Below are positions 22,946 to 33,306 of a stretch of DNA of 64,000 bases, piece after piece. Both the position numbers and the translations under genes were made by a program. Source of the DNA: Lunularia cruciata (Eukaryota; Streptophyta; Marchantiopsida; Lunulariales; Lunulariaceae); NCBI GenBank assembly GCA_948567375.1, contig OX419756.1:19969001-20033000 (forward strand), in the 5' to 3' direction. Under the pieces are notes generated by a model. That model did not search any database. It saw only the letters and a list, made by a program, of their open reading frames with translations, and had not been told where the DNA came from. Numbering within the stretch: the first letter of the stretch is position 1; each line of letters begins with the position of its first letter.

Positions 22946-24460
22946 ATGGAGCAAGCTTGGAAGAGAGATGAGTCCCTAGAAGGGAATTTTGTTAATGAAG
23001 CAGCCATAAAGCAAGCTTTGGAGGAAGATAAGTCTATATTTGCGGTGTGGATCAAACCAATTACACAAGAACAATCTGAGGAGGGCCAAGTGCCACATCA
23101 AGCAACGGTTGATCGGATAGTTCAAGAGTTTGAAGATGTGTTTCCGGATGATCTGCCAAAGGGATTACCCTCTGATCAAGGTATGCCCTTCAAGATTGAG
23201 TTATTGCCAGGAGTACTCCAGTGAGTAGACCAATCTATTGGCTCTCACCAAAGGAGTTGGAGGAGTTGCGAACAACACTTACAGAGTTGTTGGAGAAGGA
23301 TTTCATACAACATAGTACCTCTCCTTGGGGAGCACCGGTACTATTTGTTCCAAAGAAGGATGGAGGACTTCGTTTCTGTATTGGTTATCATGGGCTCAAT
23401 AAGCAAACCGTGAAGAATGCATATCCCTTGCCTCGGATCAATGACTTGCTTGATCAATTAAGTAGAGCACGCTACTTTTCCAAGCTAGATCTTTGTAGCG
23501 GCTATTGGCAAATTCCTATTGAAGGAGAGGACGTGCAAAAGACTGCCTTTTGCACAAGGTATGGACATTTCGAGTGAAGAGTTCTACCTTTCGGACTCAC
23601 TAATGCTCCAATAGTCTTCATGGATCAGATGCATTGGGTGTTGGAGGGACTATTGGATCAGTCGGTGGTAGTGTTCTTAGATGATATCTTAATCTATAGT
23701 AGGATAGAGGCAGAACACATGAATCATGTGCGAGAAGTCCTAAGACGACTACGACAATGGAAATTTTATTGCAAGAAGTCAAAGTGTGCTTTTTGGCAGA
23801 AGAAGGTTATCTTCTTGGGTCATAAGATCTCATCAGAGGGGATCAAAATGGAAGAAGAGAAGATCAAGGCCATTACTGATTGGCCTACCCCGAAGGATGC
23901 TACCAAAGTACGAGCAATCAATGGATTGGCCAGTTTTTACCGACGGTTCATCCACTATTATGCTCACGTGGCTGCACCATTGATTGACCTCTTGGGAAAG
24001 AACTTGAGCTTCCAATGGACCACCAAGCATAAAGAAGCATTCCAGAAGTTAAAGCATATGGTGTCTTCAAGACCCATTCTTCAACCATATGATCCTCAAC
24101 TACCTTGTGTGGTTGATTTTGATGCTTCTTACTTTGCAATTGGAGCTGTGTTGCAACAAGAATTTCCAGATGGACTACATCCTATTGCCTTTGTGTCTTG
24201 CCAACTAAATACAACTAAAAGAAATTACTCTGCTTGAGATCGAGAACAACTTGCAATGGTATATGCCCCCAAGGTATGGAGGCATTATCTCTTGGGGAAA
24301 CAAGTGATCATGCAAACTGATTACAAGCCATTGTTGCAGACCTTACACCTAGAGCACATGAAGAGTCTACATCATTGATGAGAAGAGCAACTCCAATTGT
24401 TCAACATCAAACTTAAGTACAAACCAGGTCGGTTCCATGTCATCCCTGATGCTCTATCAC
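22946..24460 (+). pseudogene. Reverse transcriptase and RNase H of the chromovirus
   Basis: RT starts near 23221: [29 protein letters not shown], then [11 protein letters not shown] with the first catalytic aspartate. The second catalytic site FLDDILIYS near 23678 is intact. RNase H follows (VVDFDASYFAIGAVLQQE) near 24110-24237. TGA stops interrupt at about 23575 (where family members have Trp), at 24236-24238, near 24376 and near 24464. Upstream, 22850-23010 holds three copies of a unit containing GATGAGTCCC and GGGAAGTTTG. Confidence 0.92.
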
Positions 24461-24471
24461 AATGACCTGAT

Positions 24472-25420
24472 TTGAAGTCTCTTCCTCTCATTGCGGCAGC
24501 AATTACGACGGTGTCAATTGATCCCAAGCTTCATAACGAGTTTTGGTTAGCTCTACAACAAGATCCCTTCTTCCAAATGGTACATGGTCGGCTAACAACA
24601 TGTGACAAGGAGTACAACACCTTCTCCTTCAAGGAAGGCCTTCTATTCCATGCGGATCGGATCTATGTTCCAGCCAAAGGTGATCTTTGACTTGTGCGCC
24701 TTCAAGAAGCCCATGATTTACCCATCGCTGGTCACATGGGTGTGGACAAGACCTTGGGTACCCTCCAACGTCAATGGTGGTGGCCCAACATGACACGAGA
24801 TGTTCAAGAATTTGTCCGATCGTGTGAGAGTTGCCAACGTAACAAGGCTAACAGCCAGAAGCTGGGTGGACTCCTTCAACCGCTTGCCGTTCCATCAGCT
24901 CATTGGGAGCATATGAGCTTGGATCTCATCATATCCTTGCCAAAGACAAAACAAGGACACACCACCATTGTGGTGTTTGTGGATAAACTTAATAAGGAAA
25001 TTCACTTGGCACCAACCTGTGATACTGTGGATGCTCCAACCTTAGCGCAAATCTACTTTGACAATATCTTCAAGCATCATGGAATGCCATGTGTACTCAT
25101 CTCCGACCGTGTTCCTTGATTTACCGGGAAGTTTTGGCAAGCACTCTTTCAGATACTCGGCACCAAGCTTGCTTTGTCCACGGCCTATCATCCTCAAATT
25201 GATGGACAAACCGAACGTGCAAATCATACATTGGAGGATATGTTGCGTGCCTTTGTCAATGTCCACCATACCAATTGGATGAATGTCTTGCCGTTGTCAA
25301 ATTTGCCTACAACAATGCCAAACAGGCAAGCACCGGATTCTTTCCTTTCTTTCTCAATTTTGGCCAAGATCTGCTTGTTCCAAATTCTCTTCTTGCTCCC
25401 TTCCATCTCAGGTTCCTCAT
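24472..25420 (+). pseudogene. Integrase of the chromovirus
   Basis: The zinc-binding HHCC region is visible (AHDLPIAGHMG ... RSCESCQRNKA). The catalytic core shows the first Asp in SLDLIISLP, the second in ISDRV, and Glu in GQTERAN near 25210. TGA stops at about 24688 and 25117-25119 replace probable Arg codons, and a frameshift lies after 25282. Integrase would insert element cDNA with a 5-bp staggered cut, which fits the 5-bp target duplications here. Confidence 0.9.
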
Positions 25421-25539
25421 ACTTCCACATTCTTGACCACTATATCCCAATCTCTCCAACAAGCCAAGTCTCACCTCCATGTTGCTCAGAATCGCCAAAA
25501 ACAATATGCGGACTACCATCGTCAAGATCTCATCTTTGA

Positions 25540-26000
25540 AGTCGGTGATAAAGTCATGCTATCCTCTAGTAACCTCCCTCTCCTACTTGATACCCAAGTT
25601 CGTAAACTTGCCCCTAATTGGATAGGACCCTTTGATATCACCCAAATTGTCTCTCCTGTTGCTTATCGTCTTGCCTTGCCTTGTCACATGCGTATCCATC
25701 ATATCTTTCATGTTTCCAAGTTTAAACCCTTTGTTCCTAACCCCTCTTCCTTTTCCTCTCAAGTCCAACCTCCCCTTCTTCCTATCCCTATCAATGATCA
25801 TGAGGAATATGAAGTTGATTGTATCCTTGCGCATCGCCATATTCAACAAGGCCGTCGCCAACATACAGAGTACAAGGTCCTTTGGAAAGGGTATTCCCTT
25901 CATGATGCCACTTGGGAACCTCTTTCTCACCTCCAAAATGCACATAAAGCCATCCAGGAATTTGAAGCTTCAATGGCAACGAGGACGTCACCAACTGGCG
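25540..26000 (+). pseudogene. Integrase tail with chromodomain
   Basis: The open frame 25283-26077 covers the integrase C-terminal region (FEVGDKVMLSS, then LAPNWIGPFDI and PVAYRLALP). It then holds a chromodomain at about 25804-25975: YEVDCILAHR, YKVLWKGYSLHDATWEP. The aromatic and WKGY...TWEP signature is preserved. Chromodomains direct chromoviruses to modified histones, usually heterochromatin. The frame runs past the PPT into the 3' LTR. Confidence 0.9.
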
Positions 26001-26011
26001 GCGAGGGAATA
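25997..26011 (+). other. Polypurine tract of the chromovirus
   Basis: Purine-rich GGCGGCGAGGGAA next to the 3' LTR start, the usual site for plus-strand priming. Confidence 0.6.
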
Positions 26012-26437
26012 TATAACAATATGGAGTTTAGCGACGAAGTCAGTTGGGCTCACGAAGTAGCACATAAGACAAATTAGCCTAGAATATTCCGGAAGTATCT
26101 AGGAAGCTTCTTGGGAAGCTTCCCGGTTAGCTTAGCTTGCACCTTAAGTAAGTAGCTTCTAGAAGGAAGCTTCTAGAAGCTTCCAACTAGCTTAGCTTGC
26201 ATGCCAAGTAGGCGGCTTCTCGAAGGAAGCTTCTTGAGAAGCTTCTTAGTTAACTTGGCTTGCACTCTAAGAAAACGGCTTGAGGAAGCTTCTTGAGAAG
26301 CTTCTCAAGGGCCTTGTATGCTACTTATAAATACCAAAGCCAAAGCTCATACTAGGCATTCAGAGTTTTCATTCATTCAAGTATCCCAATGTGAGTTTCC
26401 ATTCTCCTATTTCTCTCCTTGGATTTGGTCTTTTACA
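26012..26437 (+). repeat. 3' LTR of the chromovirus
   Basis: Same length as the 5' LTR. The first bases are TA instead of TG, a point change. It carries the same heat-shock-element array (26157-26183, units identical in position) and TATA box (26326-26333). It ends TTTTACA followed by the TSD CATAG. Confidence 0.95.
26157..26183 (+). promoter_or_regulatory. Heat-shock-element array in the 3' LTR
   Basis: TTC 26157-26159, GAA 26162-26164, GAA 26166-26168, TTC 26171-26173, GAA 26176-26178, TTC 26181-26183. It is unchanged relative to the 5' LTR although the LTRs differ at many other positions. Confidence 0.6.
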
Positions 26438-26442
26438 CATAG

Positions 26443-27300
26443 CTCCTAGACGTCCTAGTGCAAGTGTGGTAGGTGGTGATAGAGTGCATGATAGACTATT
26501 TGCTAGTCAGCCACCTACTACTACACAGACAAAGTCTAGCATGATGTTGGGGGTAGCTCAACTAATTATGATGTGCCATTTGTTTTCAACCAATGACATG
26601 TTTACATTGGGAGTTGATCCAACCATAGTGTTCTTGTTGGTTGCCATGCTTTGTGAGAGTAAGGATGATGCGGTTCCTACTACTAGAGCAGTGGTGATTG
26701 ATAGTGGAGCTAACTTGGTTCAGGACCATGGGATCCGCTTAGCGACTAGTGGTTTATGGCAGGCAACAACGGCTAGACTGGAGGAGTTGATAGCTAGACC
26801 GGCCGTTGAGAGAGTGCGGTTCACACCTGGTGTTGTCTTATTGGATAACCAAAGGGGGATTTTCCGTTTGGTGGGACCTTCAGGGAAGGTCTATACACCA
26901 CAAAGAGTCTTGTTAGACTGTAGTGCATAGCCCCTTAGGTTGGGGAAGGCTGTTGTAGTTGGTCTAGAGTTACGAAAGACCAATGTGGAGAGGTGTCCAT
27001 TTCAGATCCAAACATCTCTAGGTGGTAGTTTGACATAGTATATCACACGTGGAGAGTGTGTTGTCTAGGTTCAGCCTGGTCATCCGACTAATAGCTTGGT
27101 GGTGAGAGCTTAGGCTATTATGATAATAGTTGAGTTATATAATATGCTAGTTGGGGGAGAAAAATTATACCCCATGGGTTTCAACATTGACTATTAGGAG
27201 GAGACCACCTCCTATAGACTAGGTTGGCAGTCTGGTGAGGGACGGGTATGTCACCTTCCAGTACGCTTCAGAAGTGGAAATCTTGGCTCATTATAGTCCG
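26443..27300 (+). pseudogene. Protease region of DNMT-gypsy copy B
   Basis: The frame at 26391-26930 starts inside the 3' LTR by chance and continues into copy B. It contains AVVIDSGANLVQ, the D-S-G-A of an aspartic protease, then LLDNQRGIFRLVGPSGKVYTP, which is conserved in copy A. Downstream to 27300 the homologous sequence continues with several stops (for example TAG at 27037 and 27067). The nested chromovirus separates it from its gag. Confidence 0.65.
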
Positions 27301-27589
27301 GGATCATGACAACATCAATTTCAGCTTTCAGTGGTGCAATTACTTGGCCCGATGACTTGTTGGAGTGAAATGCCCATGCAAAAGATACTCCAACACCACA
27401 GGAGATCACTAGGAATTGGAGTATGAGTGGGATTGTTCCATCCACCTTGGATGTTCCATTGTGGAGTTCAAAGGAGGCATTGTAGCAACATGTAGATCAA
27501 TTGGTGCATTAGGCTTGGAGTGGAGCCTTCATACTACTAGGAAATGAGTGTGAGGATGAGCCTCTAGAGTCGATTACTTTGATACCTCT

Positions 27590-28560
27590 AGATACCACAC
27601 TCATTGTTTGGAAATATCCAATAGAAGGGATATGTCTATTGGAGTTGTTTGGTGGGATTAGCATTGGACTAGTTGCGGTATTATAGGCGGGTATATGAGT
27701 ATATATGTACTTGTATGTAGAGAGAGATGAGACTGCTAGGCGAGTCTCCCTACATCATGTGGCACACTTGGCCTATTGGTATTCTAAGTTATTACCAATA
27801 TCAGTAGTCAAAAGTTACCAGAAGGCCCTACCAACAGACATTTCCTTATTGGATGCACATGATCTGGAGAGACATGGGCCTATTCACTTCGTGATTTTTG
27901 GATGGCCATATCAGGGATATACACTGTTGGCTGAGGTTTGGGTATATAAGATCCTTGTTTTAGTGTGTTTTGAGAGATGTTATGAGTACTACGACATCTC
28001 CATGTTCATCAATCTATTTCTCCACTTTACTTTTGGAGAACATTCCTTTGATGGATGATTCTTGCACTAGAGTGGTGGCAAGTACACATCAGGTTCATTC
28101 TTGAATGGGACCTACTATATTGGTAGATGTAGCCAAAGTAGGATCAAGGGCTCATCATCTTTGTCTTTGGTAGACAAACCTCTTACCCAAAGAGGTTTTA
28201 CAACGTGCTTATGATGGGATTCAACGACTTAACCACATCCTTGTTGATGACATCTTGGATGTTGTGGGTCAGTCTCAGATGGTGGTAGTGGCTGATAGGT
28301 CATCTATGGCAGTGGTGAACCTAGTTAGACAGCTTAGAGCCACATTTCCCACACTCATGAGTTTCCCAAGCTCTCATGTTTATTGAGAGAGAAGACCTGA
28401 ACTTGTTTGGGACTCACAATTACAGTAGTTGGTGGAGCCCAATGCTTATGAGAGAGAGTAGGCAATGGGTTTTTGCAGCGGTATTACCGCTATTCCAATA
28501 GTGTTAGAGACATCTAAGCATCAATTGTTAGGTCAGGCTATGGACCTGAACTATTTGACC
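27590..28560 (+). pseudogene. C5-cytosine DNA methyltransferase domain (DNMT) in retrotransposon copy B
   Basis: Motif order is canonical. Motif I is CLLELFGGISIGL (27633-27671) and II-like is YLYVERDETAR. Motif IV region is FGWPYQGYT (27897-27923): the catalytic Cys codon is now Tyr (27909-27911). Motif VI is LLENIPLMDD (ENI at 28036-28044, another frame). Motif VIII region is SRAHHLCLW, a stop, TNLL (about 28144-28190). Motif IX is EPNAYERE, a stop, AMGF (about 28435-28475). Motif X is LLGQAMDLN (about 28524-28550). The domain would transfer methyl from SAM to cytosine C5. It sits between protease and RT. Stops, one frameshift and the Cys loss make it dead. Plant DRM enzymes have permuted motifs, so this is DNMT1/3-like in order; the short LFGGIS and MGF signatures favour a DNMT3-like type (inference). 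Confidence 0.82.
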
Positions 28561-28959
28561 TAGATTGTGAGCCTTGGCTTGGCAAAGCAACATACAATGC
28601 CCGCTTGATAGGGATCATCATTTAGACATTTGTGAGCCCTATGCCTATCAAGACAATTCAGGCATATGTTGGGGGTGATAGACCAAGTAGACATGGTATT
28701 CTTGGAACACAACAAGTAGCTACTAGGGAGAGTTGTTTACTTGGAGTCCATCCAGGTGAGCATGGGCTACTTGGATTACACCCTTGGTCCACTTGGGATG
28801 CAACTAGAGGATGTGTGGAGCTTGTAGCCAAAGTGGAGGGAGTTTTTCACACAAAGGGTCGGACCTCTAGTGGTCAAGGGCATGATACTATTGCTCCCAA
28901 GGGCCTAGTGCAACAATCAGTCGGTACCTCTTCCACTCTTGCAACAATTACAGAGGATA

Positions 28960-30560
28960 CTTGGGAGCCAGATCTTGGACCCAAGCTTAATGTAGAGGAA
29001 AGACGGAGGGTTTAGAGGTTCTTGAGGAGCTACACAAGTTGTTTTGCCTTCAATATGAAAGATTTGGGTGCTCTAAAAGGACCTAGTATAAAAATTGAGC
29101 TGACTAGCAATACACCAATTTTCTGATGTCCTTATCGCTGTAGTGACATGGAGAGGACATTGATTTAGAGCCGGAGTATAGATCTTTTTGAGGCTGGTTT
29201 GGTGGAGATCTCACATGGAGAGTATGCATCAACTACATTGATGCCACCCAAGAAGGATATGCGTAGCAACTACACAAATAGGCAGATGTCTGGAGATTAC
29301 CGTCTGATCAACCAATAGACTAAGGCTGATTGGTATGCCATGCCTACACCAAAGGAGATTTTTGATACGATTGGGCATGCAAGGTCTATAGTACTTTGGA
29401 TCTTTGAGCAAGATATCATCAGTTGCCAATCAAGGAGGAGGATAAGTCTAAGACAACATTTTGGCTATTGATCCTCACGGCAAGGATGTGTTATATTAGT
29501 GGAGGTTTTTACCGTTTGGGTTAAAGAACGCTCTTGCCAAGTTCTAGAGGGTCATGGATAGGATTCTAGCTGGATTGGATTTTTCTCGATGTTATATTGA
29601 TGATATTTTGTTCTATAACACAACTATGGAGGAGCATAAGAGACAGTTGTTGGAGGTGTTTGAGAGGTTGCAATTTTGTGGACTCAAACTACATCTTGGG
29701 AAGTGTAGGTTCTTCCATGAGCAGGTTGAGTATTTGGGTCATACTATCTACCTTGGAGGACTTGGTATTCAGCAGACCAAGGTGGAGACTATTGCACGTA
29801 TTCCTTGGCCTACGGATGTGAGCATAGTGTGAACATTCATTGGGTTGGTGAACTTCTATTGCCACTATGTAGACGATTTAGTGCCATTGCCAAGGCCTTG
29901 ACAAAGCTGACCAAGCTTACAAAAAAGTGGTGTTAGGGAGATGATAAGGAGAGAGCTTTTGTAGAGCTCAAGGAGAGGTTGACATCTGCTCCTATTTTGA
30001 GGGGGCCAATCAAAGGATGACCATTTCAAGTTCATACTGATTGGAGTATTTTGGGGCTTGGAGCGGTACTCACCTAACATGATGATGAGGGGAAGGAGTT
30101 TGTGGTGGCCTATGCTAATCGCTCCAACAATTCAGCGGAGGTGAAGTATAGTTCATATGAGGGAAAGTGCTTGGCAGTAATTTGGGCAATAGCACATTTT
30201 TGATGTTACCTATTTAGTAACCCCTTCACTCTCATCATTGATCATCAACCACTGAAGTGGTTGAGGGAGTCCGATAAGCTTTTAAGGAAGCTTGCACAAT
30301 GGGCTTTGATTTTACAAGAGTATGATTTCACCGTTGTTCACAGACTTGGAGTGGTGAACCGTGATGCAAATGGGTTGAATAGAAACCCATGTCCCAACCA
30401 CCAGGATCAGACTAGAGCACATTGGCATGATGAGACAGATGAGGAGATGGTGCCAAGTTGGCATGCATTGGCCTTTTTGTGTATATTTTCTAAGGCTTTG
30501 GTGGTATCTCTCTCAACACATACAAGAGGAGTTATTGAGGTCACAGATCCAAAGAGTGAA
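28960..30560 (+). pseudogene. Reverse transcriptase and RNase H of DNMT-gypsy copy B
   Basis: RT lead-in at about 28980-29290 (IKIELTSNTPIF, then DYRLINQ, a stop, and TKADWYAMPTPKE). The palm region at 29554-29832 has CYIDDILFYN, with both catalytic aspartates kept, then LGKCRFFHEQVEYLGH. An RNase H tail and linker occur at 30261-30581 (LRKLAQWALILQEYDFTVVHRLG..NRDANGLNR), matching the end of gypsy RNase H domains. Many stops and frameshifts lie between. These domains make Ty3/gypsy membership secure. Confidence 0.88.
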
Positions 30561-30589
30561 GATATTAGTATTGTTCAGTGAGACATCCA

Positions 30590-31030
30590 TGGTAGCCTCC
30601 TCCTTGAATGATAACATAACATAAAGTATCTCTATGATGAGTAATTGCCAAGTTCTCAAAGGCCATCGACATCACTCTCCAAAAGATCTCTACCTGTTGA
30701 GAACATGCACTCATCCATACATTTGGGTCATCCAAGTCCAAACTACAATAGCATCTCGACAAGTGGCTATAGGTAAATTTAGATCTTGTCCATAGAGTAG
30801 GAAGTAAGGAAAGAAGGATGCTAAGGAGGCTTGCCAATTGAATCAATAGCCCATGGCCAACCAAGGTAATTGAAGATCCCAATCTCCCAAGTGGTCTCTT
30901 TGCAAACCATACTTTTACAATCCTCTCTTCACCATCTGAACCACTCTCTCTGCTAAGCCATCTGCCTCAAGGTGATCTTGGGATGTAATATGATGATCAA
31001 TTAAAGCCTTGTCACACAAGACGTCACCTT
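30590..31030 (-). pseudogene. Inverted integrase segment of copy B
   Basis: Unlike the flanks, this piece reads on the minus strand: DGLAERVVQMVKRGL (with the integrase catalytic Glu in LAERV), then LGDWDLQLPWLAMGY and FLPYFLLYGQ. Its end (30590-30680) repeats in direct orientation at 31031-31120, giving inverted arms of about 90 bp. The zinc-binding half and the first two catalytic aspartates of integrase are missing from the copy. Confidence 0.8.
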
Positions 31031-31503
31031 GGAGAGTGATGCCAATGGTCTTGGAGAACTTGGCAATTGCTCAACATAAAGATACTTTATGCTATGCTAT
31101 CATTCAAGGAGGAGGTTATAGACCCTCAATCTGTTGATTTCATCCAAGAGACTATGTATATCTATAGTAGACAACACCAACAACACTTGATGTTTTGACA
31201 TGCCGCACTATCTTGAGAGTGCGTGAGGTTTTGCCATCTAGAGTCCTTGTGTTAAAAGGACATGATAGTGTTGTTTAGAAGGATCATGGGCACAATTGTG
31301 TGCCATGCCACCTCCCAAACATTGATGGTACTATGGACCCAAGCTTGGCACTTGTATGTGCAAGCTTGAGGTGTATGTTATGTGGCTCTTCTAGAGGAGC
31401 TGCTACTATGTTAGTGTGTGATAGCCGTTTTGAGAGGATGTCATATGGCATGTATGACTCCTCCCCTCATGGTGGTTCCTCAAGGATAGTGCTTATGTCA
31501 TAG
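31031..31503 (+). pseudogene. Integrase C-terminal region with PHD-like finger remnant
   Basis: Plus-strand sequence continues the element (FHPRDYVYL, LDVLTCRTILRVREVLPS). The frame at 31300-31503 then reads CHLPNIDGTMDPSLAL, a CMLC pair, ATMLVCD and a Cys/His-poor end. The CxxC, 8-12 residues, ML-VCD pattern is that of a PHD zinc finger, but the expected later Cys and His positions are Arg and Tyr, so the fold would not form. The PHD assignment is inference from pattern only. Confidence 0.5.
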
Positions 31504-31795
31504 ATGTACTTGACTTGTAGCTAGTTCATCCTTTATGTGGTATAGATTGCTTACAAGTGACTAACGGTGGGGCTTGATAGCACCCGGCCTCCTGATCTTT
31601 TGCCCACCATAGGATATACCATATACTTCGAGTAGATGGCTACTTGGAGTTAGAGGTACCTAACCGCCAACTAGGGGGGCGAGTGTGGTACTTTAAAGTC
31701 CATGTATGACTTATGTTTGAGTTGTGATTCTATAGTGTGTGATGTTAACAACGATGTATGTTATGTAGCGATGTATATAAACACAACATGTTGTC

Positions 31796-31852
31796 TTACC
31801 ATCCTTCTTGTGTTCTATGTGGTCACCTTCTCACACAATTTTAAGGCACTTG
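31796..31852 (-). repeat. Dispersed short repeat, copy 2 (partial)
   Basis: ACCATCCTTCTTGTGTTCTA followed by TGTGGTCACCTTCTC is the reverse complement of the family edge seen at 40847 onward (GGCGACCACGTAGAAC...GAAGGATGG). Only that end is present. Confidence 0.65.
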
Positions 31853-31995
31853 TCATTTTTATGTGAGATCTTTTTACATGATATCAAACTGCCTTGCAAT
31901 TTATAAGAGTAGTTCTTGCCAAGATTTTTTCAAGCATATCAAGAAAAAAAGTTAAGAAATAGGTAGTGCATCTTGGGGGAAAGTTAATATGAGAT

Positions 31996-32130
31996 TTTTT
32001 GTTATTGTTTGGCAAAATTTGCACACACTTCTAGATTGTGGACAACCCAATTTAATCAAATTTAACCCAAATCTCTAGTTTCTAGATTTGTACCCCAGCC
32101 AATTGGTCCACCTTCACTTGTTAGTTATTA
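31996..32130 (+). repeat. Leader fragment of the DNMT-gypsy family
   Basis: Matches 18420-18560 and about 13080-13165 (TTGTTTGGCAAAAT, TAGATTGT, then CCAGCCAATTGGTCCACC and CACTTGTTA). Its position beyond the 3' end of copy B fits a remnant of a 3' LTR or of another copy. Confidence 0.7.
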
Positions 32131-33304
32131 AAAGTAACCCTGCATTTGTGATGCAAGATCTAAATCTACAACTGAGTGTAGTTTGAGTGATTTTCATTTG
32201 TTTCCATGCAGGCATTTAATGAGGTATACAACTTCTTGTATTCAGTACAAGTTGGTAATCTATCAACTTGTCCCATGTATTATTCCTCCACTTTGGTATG
32301 TACAGTGTGGGCCAGGACTCTACCGAAGCGTGTCGAGGACTTATGTTGCACTAATCTCCTACTATTTAAAAAGTGTGATTGATTGTACATCTCCTTCTCT
32401 ACGTTAAAATAGTTAGGAGTGTTATTAAAAACTATAAAAACTAATTGAAGGTCACAATACGAAGAAATTGGTGGATGAGTTGAACCGCATGCGATGTGAT
32501 GCCAAAATCACAGGGTGAAGTTACTGTTCATAGCAGGGCTGGGTCCACAAATGACAACAAAGGCAGATGAGTTCCGTCCACCGAGTTGCCACAGCTGTGA
32601 AACGGCTGGAATCTGAAAATTCAAAGTGCGTTCGTGGACAGGTGGTCAGAAATCCGTTGCCGGTGAGTTCCGGTTACTGACAGTACGTCATAGATGGAAT
32701 CCACCCAGCGTCCGTCGGATGGGATCTGAAATCCAAAATATAGTCCGAAGCGCACCGGCAGTCACGGCGACTGACATGAAACCGAGTTTGTCCATCATGA
32801 CTCCGTCCGATTGGTGCTGAACGTGCGTCCTTTGACGCATGTGAATGTTGCGGAAACGGGTGGCGTTGGGAGAGGGATGGACGGAGGTCGGATGCAGGGG
32901 TTGAATGCGGGAGGAAGAGGAGAGGACTGGTGTGGTGTGGTGTGGCTGCACTCTGTCTGTCTCCTTCCCTTTCATCCCCCCTTCTTTTGCTCGTGTTTCG
33001 GGGATCGGTCGATCGATCGAGCTCAACGTCGCGAGGGAGGGGCAGGAAGGACATCGATCAATCTGGTAGAGGGAAGTAGCGGGTTTATACCCACTCGCGG
33101 GAAGAATTTGGTCTGGTCTGGGGTAACGAAAAAAAGGATTGAAGCCGATGGCGGCAGGGTCGTATTTTTTGTGGAAGTAGGAGGCGAACATAATGCTTGC
33201 TGCAAGGTGTGCAAGCTGCTGCCGTGGGTGTGAAACGACGGGCAGCTCCTAGGAGGTTTGTGCCGGACTCTGCAATTGTTTTGAATGGGAGTGTGGATCT
33301 GTTT

Positions 33305-33306
<2 letters not shown>
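32130..33306. other. Upstream region of the auxilin-like gene
   Basis: No confident gene. From about 32480 the base composition rises in GC, and from 32870 the strand is G-rich, as in plant promoter/5' UTR regions. A GATC-rich spot (GGATCGGTCGATCGATCGAG) is at about 33001. Open frames on both strands at 32626-33574 are mutually overlapping and without domains. Confidence 0.4.

Larger units (their letters stand above)
20767..26442 (+). mobile_element. Full-length nested Ty3/gypsy chromovirus with 5-bp TSD
   Basis: LTRs of 426 bp at 20772-21197 and 26012-26437 are flanked by the target duplication CATAG (20767-20771 and 26438-26442). In copy A the corresponding empty site reads GACATCCATGGCTCC at about 15780. 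Internal order is PBS, gag with a CCHC knuckle, protease, RT, RNase H, integrase and chromodomain, which is Ty3/gypsy order. The LTRs differ by roughly 20 substitutions by eye, about 5 percent, mostly transitions. Several stops and a changed protease site make it non-autonomous. Confidence 0.95.
17291..31740 (+). mobile_element. DNMT-bearing Ty3/gypsy retrotransposon, copy B (interrupted)
   Basis: Order on the plus strand: leader (17291-19135), gag (19136-20766), nested chromovirus (20772-26437), protease (26443-27300), C5-DNA methyltransferase (27590-28560), RT/RNase H (28960-30560), an inverted piece of integrase (30590-31030), and the integrase tail with a PHD-like finger (31031-31500). 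A polypurine-like AGGGGGGCGAG is at 31673-31683, followed by TGTGGTAC, a possible 3' LTR start, although it does not match the leader start. The right boundary is therefore uncertain. Every domain is broken. Confidence 0.8.

Noticed and set aside
31684-31995. 3' LTR of copy B starting TGTGGTAC after the polypurine run
   Set aside because: Does not match the leader start TGTCACGCC, so a proper LTR pair cannot be claimed.
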